Origin: Marixanthomonas sp002364245
GTDB taxonomy: Bacteria > Bacteroidota > Bacteroidia > Flavobacteriales > Flavobacteriaceae
Assembly: GCA_963973455.1 (NCBI GenBank)
Contig: CAXAZF010000009.1
Location: 62,001 to 126,000 of the forward strand
DNA: 64,000 nt
Direction of reading: 5' to 3'
Below, one piece after another: positions 53,496-63,079 of the stretch (positions within the stretch are counted from its first letter, which is position 1; every line of letters begins with the position of its first letter). The notes under the pieces are model-generated. The model was given only the letters and a program-made list of their open reading frames with translations, was not told where the DNA came from and searched no databases. The position numbers and the translations under genes were made by a program.

Positions 53496-53961
53496 TCCAG
53501 TTTTTAAAAGGGTGCTTACTTAATTGCGAATTGTAATACTTTGTTTCTCCAGTAACTTCTTTTCCTATCCAATTGGGAATAGTAACCGTTTCTTTTTCTT
53601 CTGAGAGCTCTACTTCAGCAACAATTAAACCTTCATTATCACCAAAAAATTCGTCCACTTCAAAAATATGCTTTCCGCTTTTTACTTCGTGCCTTATCTT
53701 ATCGATACTTCCCGGTTCGCAAATTTCCAGCAACGCTTCAGCTTCCTCAACGGTAATTTGTTTTTCCCATTCAAAACGGCTGGTTCCGGTTTCATTTCCT
53801 ATACCTTTTACTGTAATAAAGCCTTCGGTGCCTTTTATTCTCACGCGTACGGTTCGTTCAGGATGTGTGCTTAAAAACCCTTGTACTATTCTGGTAGTTT
53901 TAAACGCAAGTTTTTTAAAGTCTTTGGATGTCACTAAAAATTTTCGTTCTATTTCAGTCAT
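53482..53961 (-). CDS. CYTH domain protein (triphosphatase-like)
   Basis: At 159 residues it has the CYTH hallmark ExExK-type start IERKFLV (residues 3-9), followed by VRVRIKG, FEWEKQI and KIRHEV strands and a late EVELSEEKE. This set forms the phosphate-binding tunnel of triphosphate tunnel metalloenzymes. The substrate, perhaps tripolyphosphate, is not fixed by the sequence. It overlaps genes on both sides by 4-14 bases, suggesting coexpression with the YCII and epimerase-like genes. Confidence 0.88.
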   Translation of the reverse strand: MTEIERKFLVTSKDFKKLAFKTTRIVQGFLSTHPERTVRVRIKGTEGFITVKGIGNETGTSRFEWEKQITVEEAEALLEICEPGSIDKIRHEVKSGKHIFEVDEFFGDNEGLIVAEVELSEEKETVTIPNWIGKEVTGETKYYNSQLSKHPFKNWNDEN

Positions 53962-54608
53962 ATTGCTGCTATTTCTTTAATTTTTTCTGAAGTGATTCGT
54001 CGTTCAGAATAGGTTTTTCTCATTAGGTTTTGCATTGCTTTTGCTATGGTTTCCGGCTCAATCATTTTATATTTCTTCGGAATTAAAAAACCAAATACCT
54101 TCACAAAAAATTGCGCAATCGACTCTCCTGTTCTGTTTTCATTTCGATCACCACCAATTAATGAAGGTTGCAATATATAAGTTTCTGAAATATTCTGTAG
54201 CAAAACATCACGTTCCATTTCGCCTTTTACTTTGTTGTAGAATACGCTACTTTCTGGGTTTGAGCCTAAGGCTGAAATCACAATAAACTTGGAAATTGAA
54301 TTCTGTTTAGCCAATTTAGCTGCTGTAACAGGAATACCATAATCTATCTTTTTATACGTTTCTTTATCGGGTGTTTTCGATTTTGTCGTGCCAATGCAAC
54401 AAAAAACGACATCGCCTGGAAAGCGTTCGGTTTCATTTTCTAATTGAAACATATCGATTAGGTATTCTTCTATTTTAGGACTTTTAAACTTACTTGAGCT
54501 TCGTGAAAACAATTTTATGGTTGATATTGAATCGTCATCAAGTAAACGTTGAAGCAATATACTACCCGTTAAACCGGTTGCCCCTAAAATAATTGCTGTT
54601 TTGGCCAT
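53958..54608 (-). CDS. NAD(P)-binding protein, HTATIP2/epimerase-like
   Basis: This 216-residue Rossmann protein begins MAKTAIILGATGLTGSILL with the TGxxG cofactor loop and has VVFCCIGTTKSKTPDKETYKKIDY. It also has FIVISALGSNPES and IISP-like later pieces (YILQPSLIGG). The pattern is that of atypical short-chain dehydrogenases such as HTATIP2 and YwnB-like proteins. There is no clear Tyr-Lys pair, so the activity is uncertain. It overlaps the CYTH gene by four bases. Confidence 0.82.
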   Translation of the reverse strand: MAKTAIILGATGLTGSILLQRLLDDDSISTIKLFSRSSSKFKSPKIEEYLIDMFQLENETERFPGDVVFCCIGTTKSKTPDKETYKKIDYGIPVTAAKLAKQNSISKFIVISALGSNPESSVFYNKVKGEMERDVLLQNISETYILQPSLIGGDRNENRTGESIAQFFVKVFGFLIPKKYKMIEPETIAKAMQNLMRKTYSERRITSEKIKEIAAI

Positions 54609-54650
54609 TTTCTTGCGTACTTTACTACTAAGATATTATAATTTTATAAA

Positions 54651-55754
54651 ATGAACGAGCCGCTACCTATTCGTAAAATTATCCACGTAGATATGGATGC
54701 GTTTTATGCTTCAGTAGAACAGCTGGATAATCCCGAATTACGAGGAAAAGCCATTGTCGTTGGCGGAAGCAGTAAGCGTGGTGTCGTAAGTGCTGCGAGT
54801 TATGAAGCCCGAAAATTTGGGGTACGATCGGCTATGAGCAGTGTAACGGCAAAACGACTTTGCCCCCATTTAATTTTTGTAAAAAGTAATTTTGATCGGT
54901 ATCGGGAAGTTTCGCAACAAATCCGAAAAATCTTTCATGAATATACAGATCTAGTCGAGCCTTTATCGTTAGACGAAGCCTATTTAGATGTTTCAGAAAA
55001 TAAAAAAGGCAATCCTAGTGCTACGTTAATTGCTAAGGAAATCAGGCAAAAAATTAAAGATAAGACTGGGTTAAATGCTTCGGCAGGAGTTTCCATTAAT
55101 AAATTTATTGCCAAGGTTGCGAGTGACATTAACAAGCCTAACGGACAAAAAACCGTCCCGCCAGAAGAAGTACTTGAATTTTTAGAAAAGCTCGATATTA
55201 AAAAGTTTTATGGCGTTGGGAAAGTGACAAAGGAAAAGATGTACCGCCATGGAATTTATACCGGGGAAGATTTAAAATCCAAATCGTTAGAATATTTACA
55301 GGAACACTTCGGAAAAAGTGGTGGCTATTATTACCACGTGGTTCGGGGAGTTCATAATAGTGCCGTAAAACCAACCAGAACCCGAAAATCACTGGCTGCT
55401 GAGCGGACCTTTTCAGAAAATATTTCTTCGGAAGTGTATATGCTAGAACGCCTTGAAACCATTGCCGAGGAAGTAGAGCGACGCCTCACTAAAAGCAATG
55501 TGGCAGGAAAAACCATTACGCTTAAAATTAAGTACAGCGATTTTACGTTACAAACTAGAAGCAAGACGTTGCCGTTTTTTATTTCCAGCAAGTCGCTGAT
55601 GCTGGAAGCTGTTAAAGATTTGTTATTTCAAGAGAAAATGAAAAATTCGGTGCGATTATTGGGGATTTCTTTATCGAACCTCAACAACGAAAAAAAGAAG
55701 CAACAGCCCGAGCCTGAGGAAAGTATAGACGTTCAACTAAAATTTGATTTTTGA
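54651..55754 (+). CDS. dinB: DNA polymerase IV (Y family, DinB)
   Basis: An error-prone translesion polymerase of 367 residues. The catalytic acids are seen in HVDMDAFYASVEQ (Asp14, Asp16) and SLDEAYLDV (Asp108, Glu109). The thumb and little-finger regions (KFYGVGKVTKEKMYRHGIYT, RTFSENISS) follow. The C-terminal end QPEPEESIDVQLKFDF contains QLKFDF, which could serve as a clamp-binding element. The gene starts at ATG 54651, divergent from the epimerase-like gene. Confidence 0.93.
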   Translation: MNEPLPIRKIIHVDMDAFYASVEQLDNPELRGKAIVVGGSSKRGVVSAASYEARKFGVRSAMSSVTAKRLCPHLIFVKSNFDRYREVSQQIRKIFHEYTDLVEPLSLDEAYLDVSENKKGNPSATLIAKEIRQKIKDKTGLNASAGVSINKFIAKVASDINKPNGQKTVPPEEVLEFLEKLDIKKFYGVGKVTKEKMYRHGIYTGEDLKSKSLEYLQEHFGKSGGYYYHVVRGVHNSAVKPTRTRKSLAAERTFSENISSEVYMLERLETIAEEVERRLTKSNVAGKTITLKIKYSDFTLQTRSKTLPFFISSKSLMLEAVKDLLFQEKMKNSVRLLGISLSNLNNEKKKQQPEPEESIDVQLKFDF

Positions 55755-55807
55755 AATATGTAATAAGACTACTTGAATCTAATTAATAATTTCAAAACCC
55801 ATCTATT

Positions 55808-56587
55808 ATGAAAAAAGTAGCTTATTCTCTATTCGTTTTAGCCGTAACAATCACGGTATTATCTTGTAAAAACGAAACAAAATCAAATGAACCTTCAGAA
55901 TTTTCAGAAGAAACAAACGAACTTGCCTTAGCTGAAAAAGAAACCGAAACCACACCAGATTTTCTCTACGTAACCGCTTCAAGCGGCCTTACCCTTCGCG
56001 AACACAACAACCTGAACAGTGAAAAGTTAGGCGTAATGCCCTACGGGACCAAAGTTAAAGTCATTGTTCCTGAAGATGAAGAAACCATGAATATTGGTGG
56101 AATTAAAGGCGGAATGCACCAAATAGAATATAACCAGAAAACAGGGTATGCCTTTAATGGCTATCTCTCCAAGTTTTTCCCTCCCGAAGAAGATATAAAA
56201 GCTAAAATCTATGCTGAAGATTTAAAAGGTCAATTTCCTGAAGTTTCTTTTACCGAAACTACCGGTGGAACAGCTAGTAACCCTTCAAACACACAAACCT
56301 TATTGTTGCCTACTAAAAATTGGCATGAAGCTTTTTATATTGCGGCACAATTGTTTGATATCCCAAAGAGTTTTGCCTTTCCCAACCCGAAAGGAAGCAA
56401 CGAAGAAACCATTAAAGAAAAAGACCCAAAAAGCGGCACTTGGACAAGCCAGCTAACCGTAAATAGAAAAGATAACTCCTTAGAAAAAATAAACTACGCA
56501 TACAGTACCGAAGGGTTTGGCTATGGAGTGACCATTACAAAAGATGAAAATAAAATGAAATTAGAACGCACTGAAGTCATAGACTAA
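55808..56587 (+). CDS. SH3 domain lipoprotein
   Basis: A 259-residue lipoprotein (Cys20 in LSCKNE) with an acidic spacer, a bacterial SH3 domain at about residues 55-115 (YVTASSGLTLREHNNLNSEKLGVMPYGTKVKVI), and a C-terminal beta-rich domain of unknown family (EKINYAYSTEGFGYGVTITKDE). Bacterial SH3 domains often bind peptidoglycan. It ends before a strong terminator shared with pyk. Confidence 0.78.
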   Translation: MKKVAYSLFVLAVTITVLSCKNETKSNEPSEFSEETNELALAEKETETTPDFLYVTASSGLTLREHNNLNSEKLGVMPYGTKVKVIVPEDEETMNIGGIKGGMHQIEYNQKTGYAFNGYLSKFFPPEEDIKAKIYAEDLKGQFPEVSFTETTGGTASNPSNTQTLLLPTKNWHEAFYIAAQLFDIPKSFAFPNPKGSNEETIKEKDPKSGTWTSQLTVNRKDNSLEKINYAYSTEGFGYGVTITKDENKMKLERTEVID

Positions 56588-56602
56588 AGTTTTATAAAAA
56601 TT

Positions 56603-56632
56603 AAAAAGCCGAGTTTTAAAACTCGGCTTTTA
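56603..56632. terminator. Bidirectional terminator between SH3 lipoprotein and pyk
   Basis: AAAGCCGAGTTTT and AAAACTCGGCTTT are perfectly complementary, with A and T runs on both sides, between two converging genes. Confidence 0.85.
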
Positions 56633-58063
56633 TTATTTTACCAACGAAACCCGAAGCGTGTTCACCATACCCTTATCCGCAATGGGCATAGCGGCAAGGT
56701 TGATTAAATAATCACCTTTAGCTACATAGCCGTGATCTTGGGCAATTTTATTTACATCGTCTACTGTTTCATCTGTGCTTACAAACTTGTCATAATAAAA
56801 GGCTTTTACGCCCCACAATAAATTTAACCGAGACAAAATACGTTTGTTGGAAGTAAACGCCAAGATGTTTGCATCAGGTCGCCACGCTGAAATTTGAAAA
56901 GCAGTATAACCACTGTTGGTCAACGTACATATTGCTGTGGCATCAATTTCATTGGCCATGGTTGCTGCATGATAACATACCGATTTGGTAATATACCGGT
57001 TTGTTCTAATTTTTGGTGGTTCATGGGGCACAGCTATTAAATTTGAATTTTCCACACTTCTACAAATATTGGCCATGGTTTGGATTACCTCTACTGGGTA
57101 TTTACCTACAGACGTTTCACCACTTAGCATAACCGCATCGGCACCGTCCATTACAGAATTCGCTACGTCATTCACCTCGGCACGAGTGGGAGTCAATGAC
57201 GTTATCATTGTTTCCATCATTTGTGTGGCAATGATTACTGGAATCCGAGCTCGTTTAGCAGTTAGCACTAATTCTTTTTGGATAAGTGGTACTTCTTCAG
57301 CAGGAACTTCTACTCCCAGGTCGCCTCTCGCTACCATTAAACCGTCACAGTACGCTACAATTTTATCGATGTTTTGTACAGCCTCAGGCTTTTCTATTTT
57401 AGCAATAATGGGAATTTTATATTCGCAATGTGCCTCTATAATGGCTTGTAATTCTTTTAAATCATCTGCGTGACGTACAAAGGATAGCGCAATCCAATCC
57501 ACTTCTTGTTGAACGGCAAAAATGGCGTCCTTTTTATCTTTAGGAGTTAAAGCTGGTAGGGAAATATTGGTGCTCGGCAAATTTACCCCTTTTCGAGACC
57601 GTAACGGACCACCTTGAATTACTTTTGCTTTCACTTGATCTTTGCCATTGGTTTCAAGCACTTCAAAAATCAATTTTCCATCGTCTAATAAAATCCGTTC
57701 GCCTGCTTTTACATCCTTGGGAAAACTGTCATAATTCATATACACCTTTTTTCTGGTGCCTTCAAATTCTTTTCCAGTACAGAAACAAAGCTCATCTCCA
57801 GGTTTTAAGACCACTTCTTCTTTCATTATACCCACGCGTAGTTTTGGCCCTTGTAGATCGGCCAGGATTGCCGGGGTAATCCCCAATTGCTCCCCTAACT
57901 GTCTAATGGTTGCGATACGCTTTTTTACATCTTCGTATTTAGCGTGTGAAAAGTTGATGCGAAACACATCCACCCCTTCTAAAATCATCTTTTTTATGAT
58001 TTCTTTTTTGGTGGTCGATGGGCCTAAGGTGGCAACTATTTTTGTTCGTTTTTGTTTCAGCAT
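56633..58063 (-). CDS. pyk: Pyruvate kinase
   Basis: Final step of glycolysis, phosphoenolpyruvate plus ADP to pyruvate plus ATP. At 476 residues all signatures are present: KIVATLGPSTTKK, VFRINFSHAKYE, the active-site IPIIAKIEKPEAVQN, and the MVARGDLGVEVP stretch. The C-terminal allosteric domain (ICTLTNSGYTAFQISAWRPDANILAFT) is complete. Its start at 58063 coincides with the stop of the upstream IPExxxVDY gene. Confidence 0.96.
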   Translation of the reverse strand: MLKQKRTKIVATLGPSTTKKEIIKKMILEGVDVFRINFSHAKYEDVKKRIATIRQLGEQLGITPAILADLQGPKLRVGIMKEEVVLKPGDELCFCTGKEFEGTRKKVYMNYDSFPKDVKAGERILLDDGKLIFEVLETNGKDQVKAKVIQGGPLRSRKGVNLPSTNISLPALTPKDKKDAIFAVQQEVDWIALSFVRHADDLKELQAIIEAHCEYKIPIIAKIEKPEAVQNIDKIVAYCDGLMVARGDLGVEVPAEEVPLIQKELVLTAKRARIPVIIATQMMETMITSLTPTRAEVNDVANSVMDGADAVMLSGETSVGKYPVEVIQTMANICRSVENSNLIAVPHEPPKIRTNRYITKSVCYHAATMANEIDATAICTLTNSGYTAFQISAWRPDANILAFTSNKRILSRLNLLWGVKAFYYDKFVSTDETVDDVNKIAQDHGYVAKGDYLINLAAMPIADKGMVNTLRVSLVK

Positions 58064-58554
58064 TAATTGAAAATTAGATTATTTTTAGATTTTATATGCT
58101 CGTTATCAATAAAATATGAAGATATAATGGGCTTCATTTTATTTACTTCGGAAAGTAGGTTTGCTGTTGAAACTTGTTCATCTTCCGAAGTGATTTTTAA
58201 AAAGTAGTCTACTTTTTTATATTCAGGAATTAAATAGGTAATTATATATTCTTCTGAAGCATTTAATCCAAACAATCCCCCGCTTGCTGTTGTATTTGCT
58301 GCGGCAGATTTACAGGCATTCGAAACAAGGTCATAGACTGTGTAGTTTATGGTGTCCTTAAATTCAAACAATGGAAACTGTACTTCCAACCCATCTTTGG
58401 AAAATTCAAGATCGGTCCTTCTCCGTTTTAATCGTAACTGTAAGTGTTTGTTTAGATAGAACGCCATTTTATAGGGTTCTACTCCACAGTGAATGGCCAG
58501 TATTTGAAAATCTTCTTTAAAATCGTCTTCAAGCACTAATCGGTGTTTACCCAT
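58063..58554 (-). CDS. IPExxxVDY family protein
   Basis: A 163-residue protein containing the eponymous IPEYKKVDYFLKI motif (about residues 109-121). It starts GKHRLVLEDDFKEDFQILAIHCGVEPYKMAFYLN. This family is restricted mainly to Bacteroidota and commonly lies beside pyk and rnc; the function is unknown. Its stop overlaps the pyk start by one base. Confidence 0.9.
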   Translation of the reverse strand: MGKHRLVLEDDFKEDFQILAIHCGVEPYKMAFYLNKHLQLRLKRRRTDLEFSKDGLEVQFPLFEFKDTINYTVYDLVSNACKSAAANTTASGGLFGLNASEEYIITYLIPEYKKVDYFLKITSEDEQVSTANLLSEVNKMKPIISSYFIDNEHIKSKNNLIFN

Positions 58555-58604
58555 AACGGATTTTAGTATAAAAATAAGGATACTTTAGGTAACTACCGAA
58601 GGGC

Positions 58605-59348
58605 TTAGTTTAATTCTTTGTCAATTTTTGACTGAAACTTATAGTAAGCTCTTTTTGCTGCCCTTTCTTCAGCTTTCTTTTTTGAAGTAGCACGTGCCTT
58701 GGCTATTGTTTCATTCTCTAATTGAAGTTTTACAGCAAAGTGTTTTAATTCATCCTTGCCAGTATCTTCATATACGTGAAACTTAAAATGCTTTTTGCTT
58801 TTTTGGCACCATTCAATAAAAAGGCTTTTGTAACTTATTATTTTACCTTCTAATCGTTCAATATCTACATACGGCTTAATAACTCGTTTATAAATGAACT
58901 TTTCGCAGTATTTATACCCACGGTCCAAATAAATGGCACCAACCAATGCTTCGAAAATGTTTCCGTGAATATTTCCTCCAAATTGATCTGTAGTAACAGA
59001 AGATTTTAAAAATTTAATAAGGTTTAAATCTCTCCCTAGCTCATTTAAATGTTCGCGGCTCACTACTTTTGAACGCATTTTGGTAAGATAGCCTTCATCA
59101 CCTGAAGGCACTTGGTTAAAAAGATGGGCTGCTATTACCGAGCCCAACATGGCATCCCCCAAAAACTCTAAGCGTTCATAATTTTGAGGTTGCCCTTTAT
59201 TATTTTTTTCGTGTAAAGACCTATGGGTAAAGGCTTCATTGTATATAGAGATATCCTTGGGTTTAAAGCCTAGGATTTTTTTCATGGCATAAAAAAAATC
59301 CCCGTCATTTGTAGTGCGGGAATTAAATATGTGCTTTATAGATGTCAT
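58605..59348 (-). CDS. rnc: Ribonuclease III
   Basis: Cuts double-stranded RNA, including the rRNA precursor. At 247 residues it has the signature ERLEFLGDAM (58-67), the second catalytic region EALVGAIYLDRG, and a C-terminal dsRNA-binding domain (about 165-240, LFIEWCQKSKKHFKFHVYEDTGKDE, ARATSKKKAEERAAKRAYY). The start is ATG 59348, just after the fabF stop (7 bases). Confidence 0.95.
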   Translation of the reverse strand: MTSIKHIFNSRTTNDGDFFYAMKKILGFKPKDISIYNEAFTHRSLHEKNNKGQPQNYERLEFLGDAMLGSVIAAHLFNQVPSGDEGYLTKMRSKVVSREHLNELGRDLNLIKFLKSSVTTDQFGGNIHGNIFEALVGAIYLDRGYKYCEKFIYKRVIKPYVDIERLEGKIISYKSLFIEWCQKSKKHFKFHVYEDTGKDELKHFAVKLQLENETIAKARATSKKKAEERAAKRAYYKFQSKIDKELN

Positions 59349-59355
59349 CTAGTGT

Positions 59356-60609
59356 TTATGCGTCCAATTTTTTAAAAAGTACGCAGGCATTATGTCCTCC
59401 AAACCCAAAGGTATTGCTCATTGCTACTTTAATTTCGCGCTCTTGAGCTTTATTGAGGGTAAGGTTAAGGGATGAATTTATATTTTCATCGACCGTAGTA
59501 TGGTTAATAGTAGGTGGTACTACACTATTTTCCATGGCTAATATTGAAGCAATTGCCTCAATCGCTCCAGCAGCACCCAATAAATGCCCTGTCATGGATT
59601 TGGTGGAATTTATATTAATATCTTTAGCATGTTCACCAAAAACACTAGTAATGGCTTTTAACTCGGCGACATCACCTAGTGGCGTTGAAGTTCCGTGCGT
59701 GTTAATGGCATCAACTTGATTTGGGCTCATTCCTGCATCCCGCAGACAATTTAGCATTACACGCTCTACGCCAATTCCATCTGGATGTGGAGCCGTCATA
59801 TGGTGAGCATCACTTGACATTCCGCCACCAACAACTTCGGCATAAATTTTAGCACCGCGTGCTTTAGCGTGCTCATATTCTTCAAGAATTAATGCGCCAG
59901 CTCCTTCTCCTAACACAAATCCGTCACGTGTCGCATCAAATGGTCTTGATGCCGTTTCAGGACTGTCGTTTCGGGTTGAAAGTGCATGCATAGCATTAAA
60001 TCCTCCCATACCTGCTTTTGTAACTGCTGCTTCACTACCTCCAGTAACAATCACGTCGCAATGACCTAATCGAATGTAGTTTAAAGCATCAATCATTGCA
60101 TTGGCAGAAGAAGCACAGGCAGAGACCGTTGTATAGTTAGGCCCCATAAATCCGTGCTTAATAGAAATATTACCAGGGGCAATATCCGCTATCATTTTAG
60201 GGATAAAGAAGGGGTTGAAACGCGGTGTTCCATCCCCTTCTGCAAAATTTATTACCTCATTTTGAAAGGTCTCAAGACCACCAATACCAGCGCCCCAAAT
60301 AACACCTACGCGAAATTTATCAACTTCGTCTAGGTTTATTCCCGCATCTTTAATGGCTTCATCTGAAGACACTAAAGCATATTGGGCAAAGCGATCCAGT
60401 TTTCTGGCTTCTTTCCTATCAAAAAAATCTTCTGGTTTAAAATCTTTTAGCTCGCAAGCGAATTTTGTTTTGAACTTTTCAGCATCAAAATACGTGATAG
60501 GTGCACACCCGCTTTTACCATTGATTAATCCTTCCCAATATTCAGGAATAGTATTACCAATGGGCGTGAGTGCTCCAAGACCTGTAACTACAACTCGCTT
60601 AAGTTCCAT
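59356..60609 (-). CDS. fabF: Beta-ketoacyl-ACP synthase II
   Basis: Elongates fatty acids by condensing acyl-enzyme with malonyl-ACP. The 417-residue product has the catalytic Cys165 (VSACASSAN) and the two catalytic histidine regions NTHGTSTPLGD and STKSMTGHLLGAAGAIEA, with the GFGGHNACV terminal motif. It lies 12 bases after acpP, its usual substrate carrier, and precedes rnc. Confidence 0.96.
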   Translation of the reverse strand: MELKRVVVTGLGALTPIGNTIPEYWEGLINGKSGCAPITYFDAEKFKTKFACELKDFKPEDFFDRKEARKLDRFAQYALVSSDEAIKDAGINLDEVDKFRVGVIWGAGIGGLETFQNEVINFAEGDGTPRFNPFFIPKMIADIAPGNISIKHGFMGPNYTTVSACASSANAMIDALNYIRLGHCDVIVTGGSEAAVTKAGMGGFNAMHALSTRNDSPETASRPFDATRDGFVLGEGAGALILEEYEHAKARGAKIYAEVVGGGMSSDAHHMTAPHPDGIGVERVMLNCLRDAGMSPNQVDAINTHGTSTPLGDVAELKAITSVFGEHAKDININSTKSMTGHLLGAAGAIEAIASILAMENSVVPPTINHTTVDENINSSLNLTLNKAQEREIKVAMSNTFGFGGHNACVLFKKLDA

Positions 60610-60621
60610 AAAGGACTAAAT

Positions 60622-60855
60622 TTATTTAGCTTCTTCTATATACGAAACTGCTTGACCTACTGTTGCAATGTTTTCAGCTTGGTCATCTGGAATTTGAATA
60701 TCAAATTCTTTTTCGAACTCCATAATAAGTTCAACTGTATCCAAGGAATCAGCTCCTAAGTCGTTTGTAAAGCTTGCTTCGTTAACAACTTCGTTTTCGT
60801 CAACTCCTAGTTTGTCTACTATAATTGCTTTTACTCTTGATGCAATGTCTGACAT
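60622..60855 (-). CDS. acpP: Acyl carrier protein
   Basis: A 77-residue acidic four-helix protein that carries acyl chains on a 4'-phosphopantetheine arm. The attachment site is Ser37 in GADSLDTVEL. It is followed by fabF, as in most bacteria. The TAnnTTTG motif at 60886-60893 lies about 30 bases upstream. Confidence 0.97.
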   Translation of the reverse strand: MSDIASRVKAIIVDKLGVDENEVVNEASFTNDLGADSLDTVELIMEFEKEFDIQIPDDQAENIATVGQAVSYIEEAK

Positions 60856-60885
60856 AATCTTTGTTTTTAAAATTTAATTAAGTGG

Positions 60886-60893
60886 CAAAAATA
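60886..60893 (-). promoter_or_regulatory. Promoter -7 motif for acpP-fabF-rnc
   Basis: TATTTTTG on the minus strand fits TAnnTTTG. It faces the divergent purN promoter at 60980-60987. Confidence 0.5.
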
Positions 60894-60979
60894 AAATTTT
60901 TTAATTTAATACACCATTTTAAACATAAAATGTGAATACCAATTTAAACATTTTTGGGAGAAGTAAAACCCTATTACCG

Positions 60980-60987
60980 TACTTTTG
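60980..60987 (+). promoter_or_regulatory. Promoter -7 motif for purN
   Basis: TACTTTTG fits TAnnTTTG, with TTTG about 23 bases upstream. It overlaps the longer in-frame start at 60985, which supports ATG 61033 as the true start. Confidence 0.5.
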
Positions 60988-61032
60988 TTATTTATTTTAT
61001 ATTACTTCTTGAAAAACCTCATTGTTATTTTG

Positions 61033-61614
61033 ATGAAAAAACGCATTGTTATATTCGCTTCCGGTAGTGGTACCAATACCGAAAATATAATTAAATATTT
61101 TAAACAATCTAAAATTGGTGAAGTTATTCTTGTATTGTCAAACAAGAAAAATGCCAAGGTGCTGGAAAAGGCCAAAAATCATAATATCAAATCGTTATAC
61201 TTTAATAAGGAAAATTTATTTTCGCAAAAGGGCATTTTAAAAACACTTCAAGAAACCAAGCCAGACCTTATTGTTTTAGCTGGTTTTCTATGGAAATTCC
61301 CTGAAATAATACTGAAAGAATACCCCAACAAAGTAATCAACATCCATCCAGCTTTGCTTCCAAAATATGGCGGAAAAGGCATGTATGGAAATTATGTTCA
61401 TGAAGCAGTTATTGCAAATAAAGAGACAGAAACTGGTATTACAATTCATTATGTGAACGCAAATTATGATGAAGGTGCGGTTATATTTCAAGAAAAAACA
61501 CCGCTTTCAGTAAATGAAACCCCAAAAACAGTTGCTGAAAAAGTACATAAGCTAGAATATGAGCATTTTCCGAAAGTGATTGAAGAATTATTAATTGCTG
61601 AAGAAACTAATTAA
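61033..61614 (+). CDS. purN: Phosphoribosylglycinamide formyltransferase
   Basis: Transfers a formyl group in de novo purine synthesis. From ATG 61033 it has 193 residues. The conserved GSGTN loop, the catalytic region INIHPALLPKYGGKGMYG and the following HYVNANYDEGAVIFQE are present. The longer frame starts inside the promoter. The stop overlaps the start of the RNase H gene by one base (TAATG). Confidence 0.94.
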   Translation: MKKRIVIFASGSGTNTENIIKYFKQSKIGEVILVLSNKKNAKVLEKAKNHNIKSLYFNKENLFSQKGILKTLQETKPDLIVLAGFLWKFPEIILKEYPNKVINIHPALLPKYGGKGMYGNYVHEAVIANKETETGITIHYVNANYDEGAVIFQEKTPLSVNETPKTVAEKVHKLEYEHFPKVIEELLIAEETN

Positions 61615-62252
61615 TGGCAAAACCTAAAAAATATTATGTTGTCTGGTTCGGGAATCCCACAGGTATCTTCCATAGCTGGAAGGAATGCAAAAAAGCCATT
61701 ACAGGGGTGACCGGCGCTCAATATAAGAGTTTTGAAAGTTTAAAAGAAGCCAAAATAGCCTACAATAAAGAATACGCAGACTATAGAGGAAAAAACACTA
61801 AAAAGAAAAAAACGCTCACCAAAGAACAACTTGAGAAAATAGGACAACCAAATTTATATTCTATCTCTGTAGATGCAGCTTCTAGCGGTAATCCAGGTAA
61901 AATGGAATACCGAGGGGTGGATACCCAAACGCATAAACAGTTGTTTCATCAGGGACCTTTTCAGCAAGGCACCAATAACGTAGGCGAGTTTTTAGCGTTG
62001 GTCCATGGTCTCGCCTATCTAAAGAAAAACAATAGCGACCGTATTGTTTATAGTGACAGTAAAATTGCAATGGGGTGGGTAAAGCGAAAAAAGTGCAATA
62101 CTAAATTAAAGAAGTCTTCAAAAAATAAATCGTTATTTGAATTAATTGCCCGAGCCGAAACATGGCTGAAAAACAACACGTATTCAACCAAAGTGGTTAA
62201 ATGGGAAACCAAAGCGTGGGGCGAAATTCCGGCAGATTTTGGGAGGAAGTAA
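61614..62252 (+). CDS. rnhA: Viroplasmin-RNase H fusion (ribonuclease HI)
   Basis: Removes RNA from RNA-DNA hybrids. The 212-residue protein has an N-terminal viroplasmin/caulimovirus VI-like domain (residues about 5-50, KKYYVVWFGNPTGIFHSW), a basic linker, and an RNase H domain (about 80-210). Catalytic acids are in ISVDAASSGNPG, NNVGEFLALVHG and IVYSDSKIAMGW, with a final Asp in PADFG. The layout is like the eukaryotic RNase H1 with its hybrid-binding domain. It follows purN on a TAATG junction. Confidence 0.92.
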   Translation: MAKPKKYYVVWFGNPTGIFHSWKECKKAITGVTGAQYKSFESLKEAKIAYNKEYADYRGKNTKKKKTLTKEQLEKIGQPNLYSISVDAASSGNPGKMEYRGVDTQTHKQLFHQGPFQQGTNNVGEFLALVHGLAYLKKNNSDRIVYSDSKIAMGWVKRKKCNTKLKKSSKNKSLFELIARAETWLKNNTYSTKVVKWETKAWGEIPADFGRK

Positions 62253-62256
62253 TTAA

Positions 62257-62870
62257 TTATTGTCGCCATTTTACCCAAATAATGGCTGCTGGGTCTTGAA
62301 CATTTAGCCCTTCATTTCTTACTTCCATTGCGATAAAGTCCCCAGCGTTAAAATCAATATTGAAAGAAGTATAAAGAAAAGACCCTTCATTCAATTGAAT
62401 TTTTCCATCTAAGGTAGGGTCTTCTGTATTATTTCCAACATCGATACCGTTAATTTTGATGTCAAATTCTTTGTCTTCTTTTCCCCAGATGATTGTATAG
62501 TACAATATACTATAGTTCCATTGAAAGGCATTTTCGCACCACTTCCATTATCTTTAACATCACCACCAAATCTAAGGGGGTCGTTATCTGCAGTGCCATC
62601 TTTCGCAAATTGCAGCGCAGTAGTTTCCACACTCAGATATTTTGCCCGAACATCATCATACATATATAATTTATCACCAATTACAGCTAATTGTCCCATT
62701 TCATTACCTATAGGATTAGTTTGCGGATTTAATTTAAGGGCAGGAATATCTCCTGAGGATGTCTCAATTTCTAATTCAGCAGATGGGGTTACAGTACCTA
62801 TACCTACTTGAGAAAAGCTCATTTGTACAGAAAAAGTTAATAAACCAAGAAAATAAAGCTGTTTAATCAT
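62257..62870 (-). pseudogene. Frameshifted secreted-protein gene
   Basis: Two minus-strand reading frames together make one plausible protein. The first (start ATG 62870) has a signal peptide ending SFSQVGIGT and a body ending NGTIVY in the frame read to 62409. The second frame, seen from about 62505 to 62257, continues YTIIWGKEDKEFDIKINGIDVG to a good ending (AAIIWVKWRQ). The shift occurs near 62505-62515, inside the short palindrome TATAGTATATTGTACTATA. The opening VGIGTVTPSAELEIE resembles flavobacterial surface-protein beginnings. It may be a decayed gene, or a base error. Confidence 0.6.
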
Positions 62871-63079
62871 AATAAAATAATTGAAGCGCAATTGTAAGAA
62901 AATTATCATGTGTCAAAAAAAACATTCGATAAAAGCCCTAATTACTCGATTTCTGTAATCGAATATATATTTATTGAAAATAAGCGAACTAAGTTATAGC
63001 ACTAAAATTTACTGACTATCAACTAATTAAAGTTTTTTTAGTCTTTGTTAAAATCAATTTATTTTCTAAATTATTTCGC

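Noticed and set aside
53573..53980. Opposite-strand gene over the CYTH gene
   Set aside because: It is an antisense shadow of a well-supported CYTH coding frame and lacks any recognisable motif.
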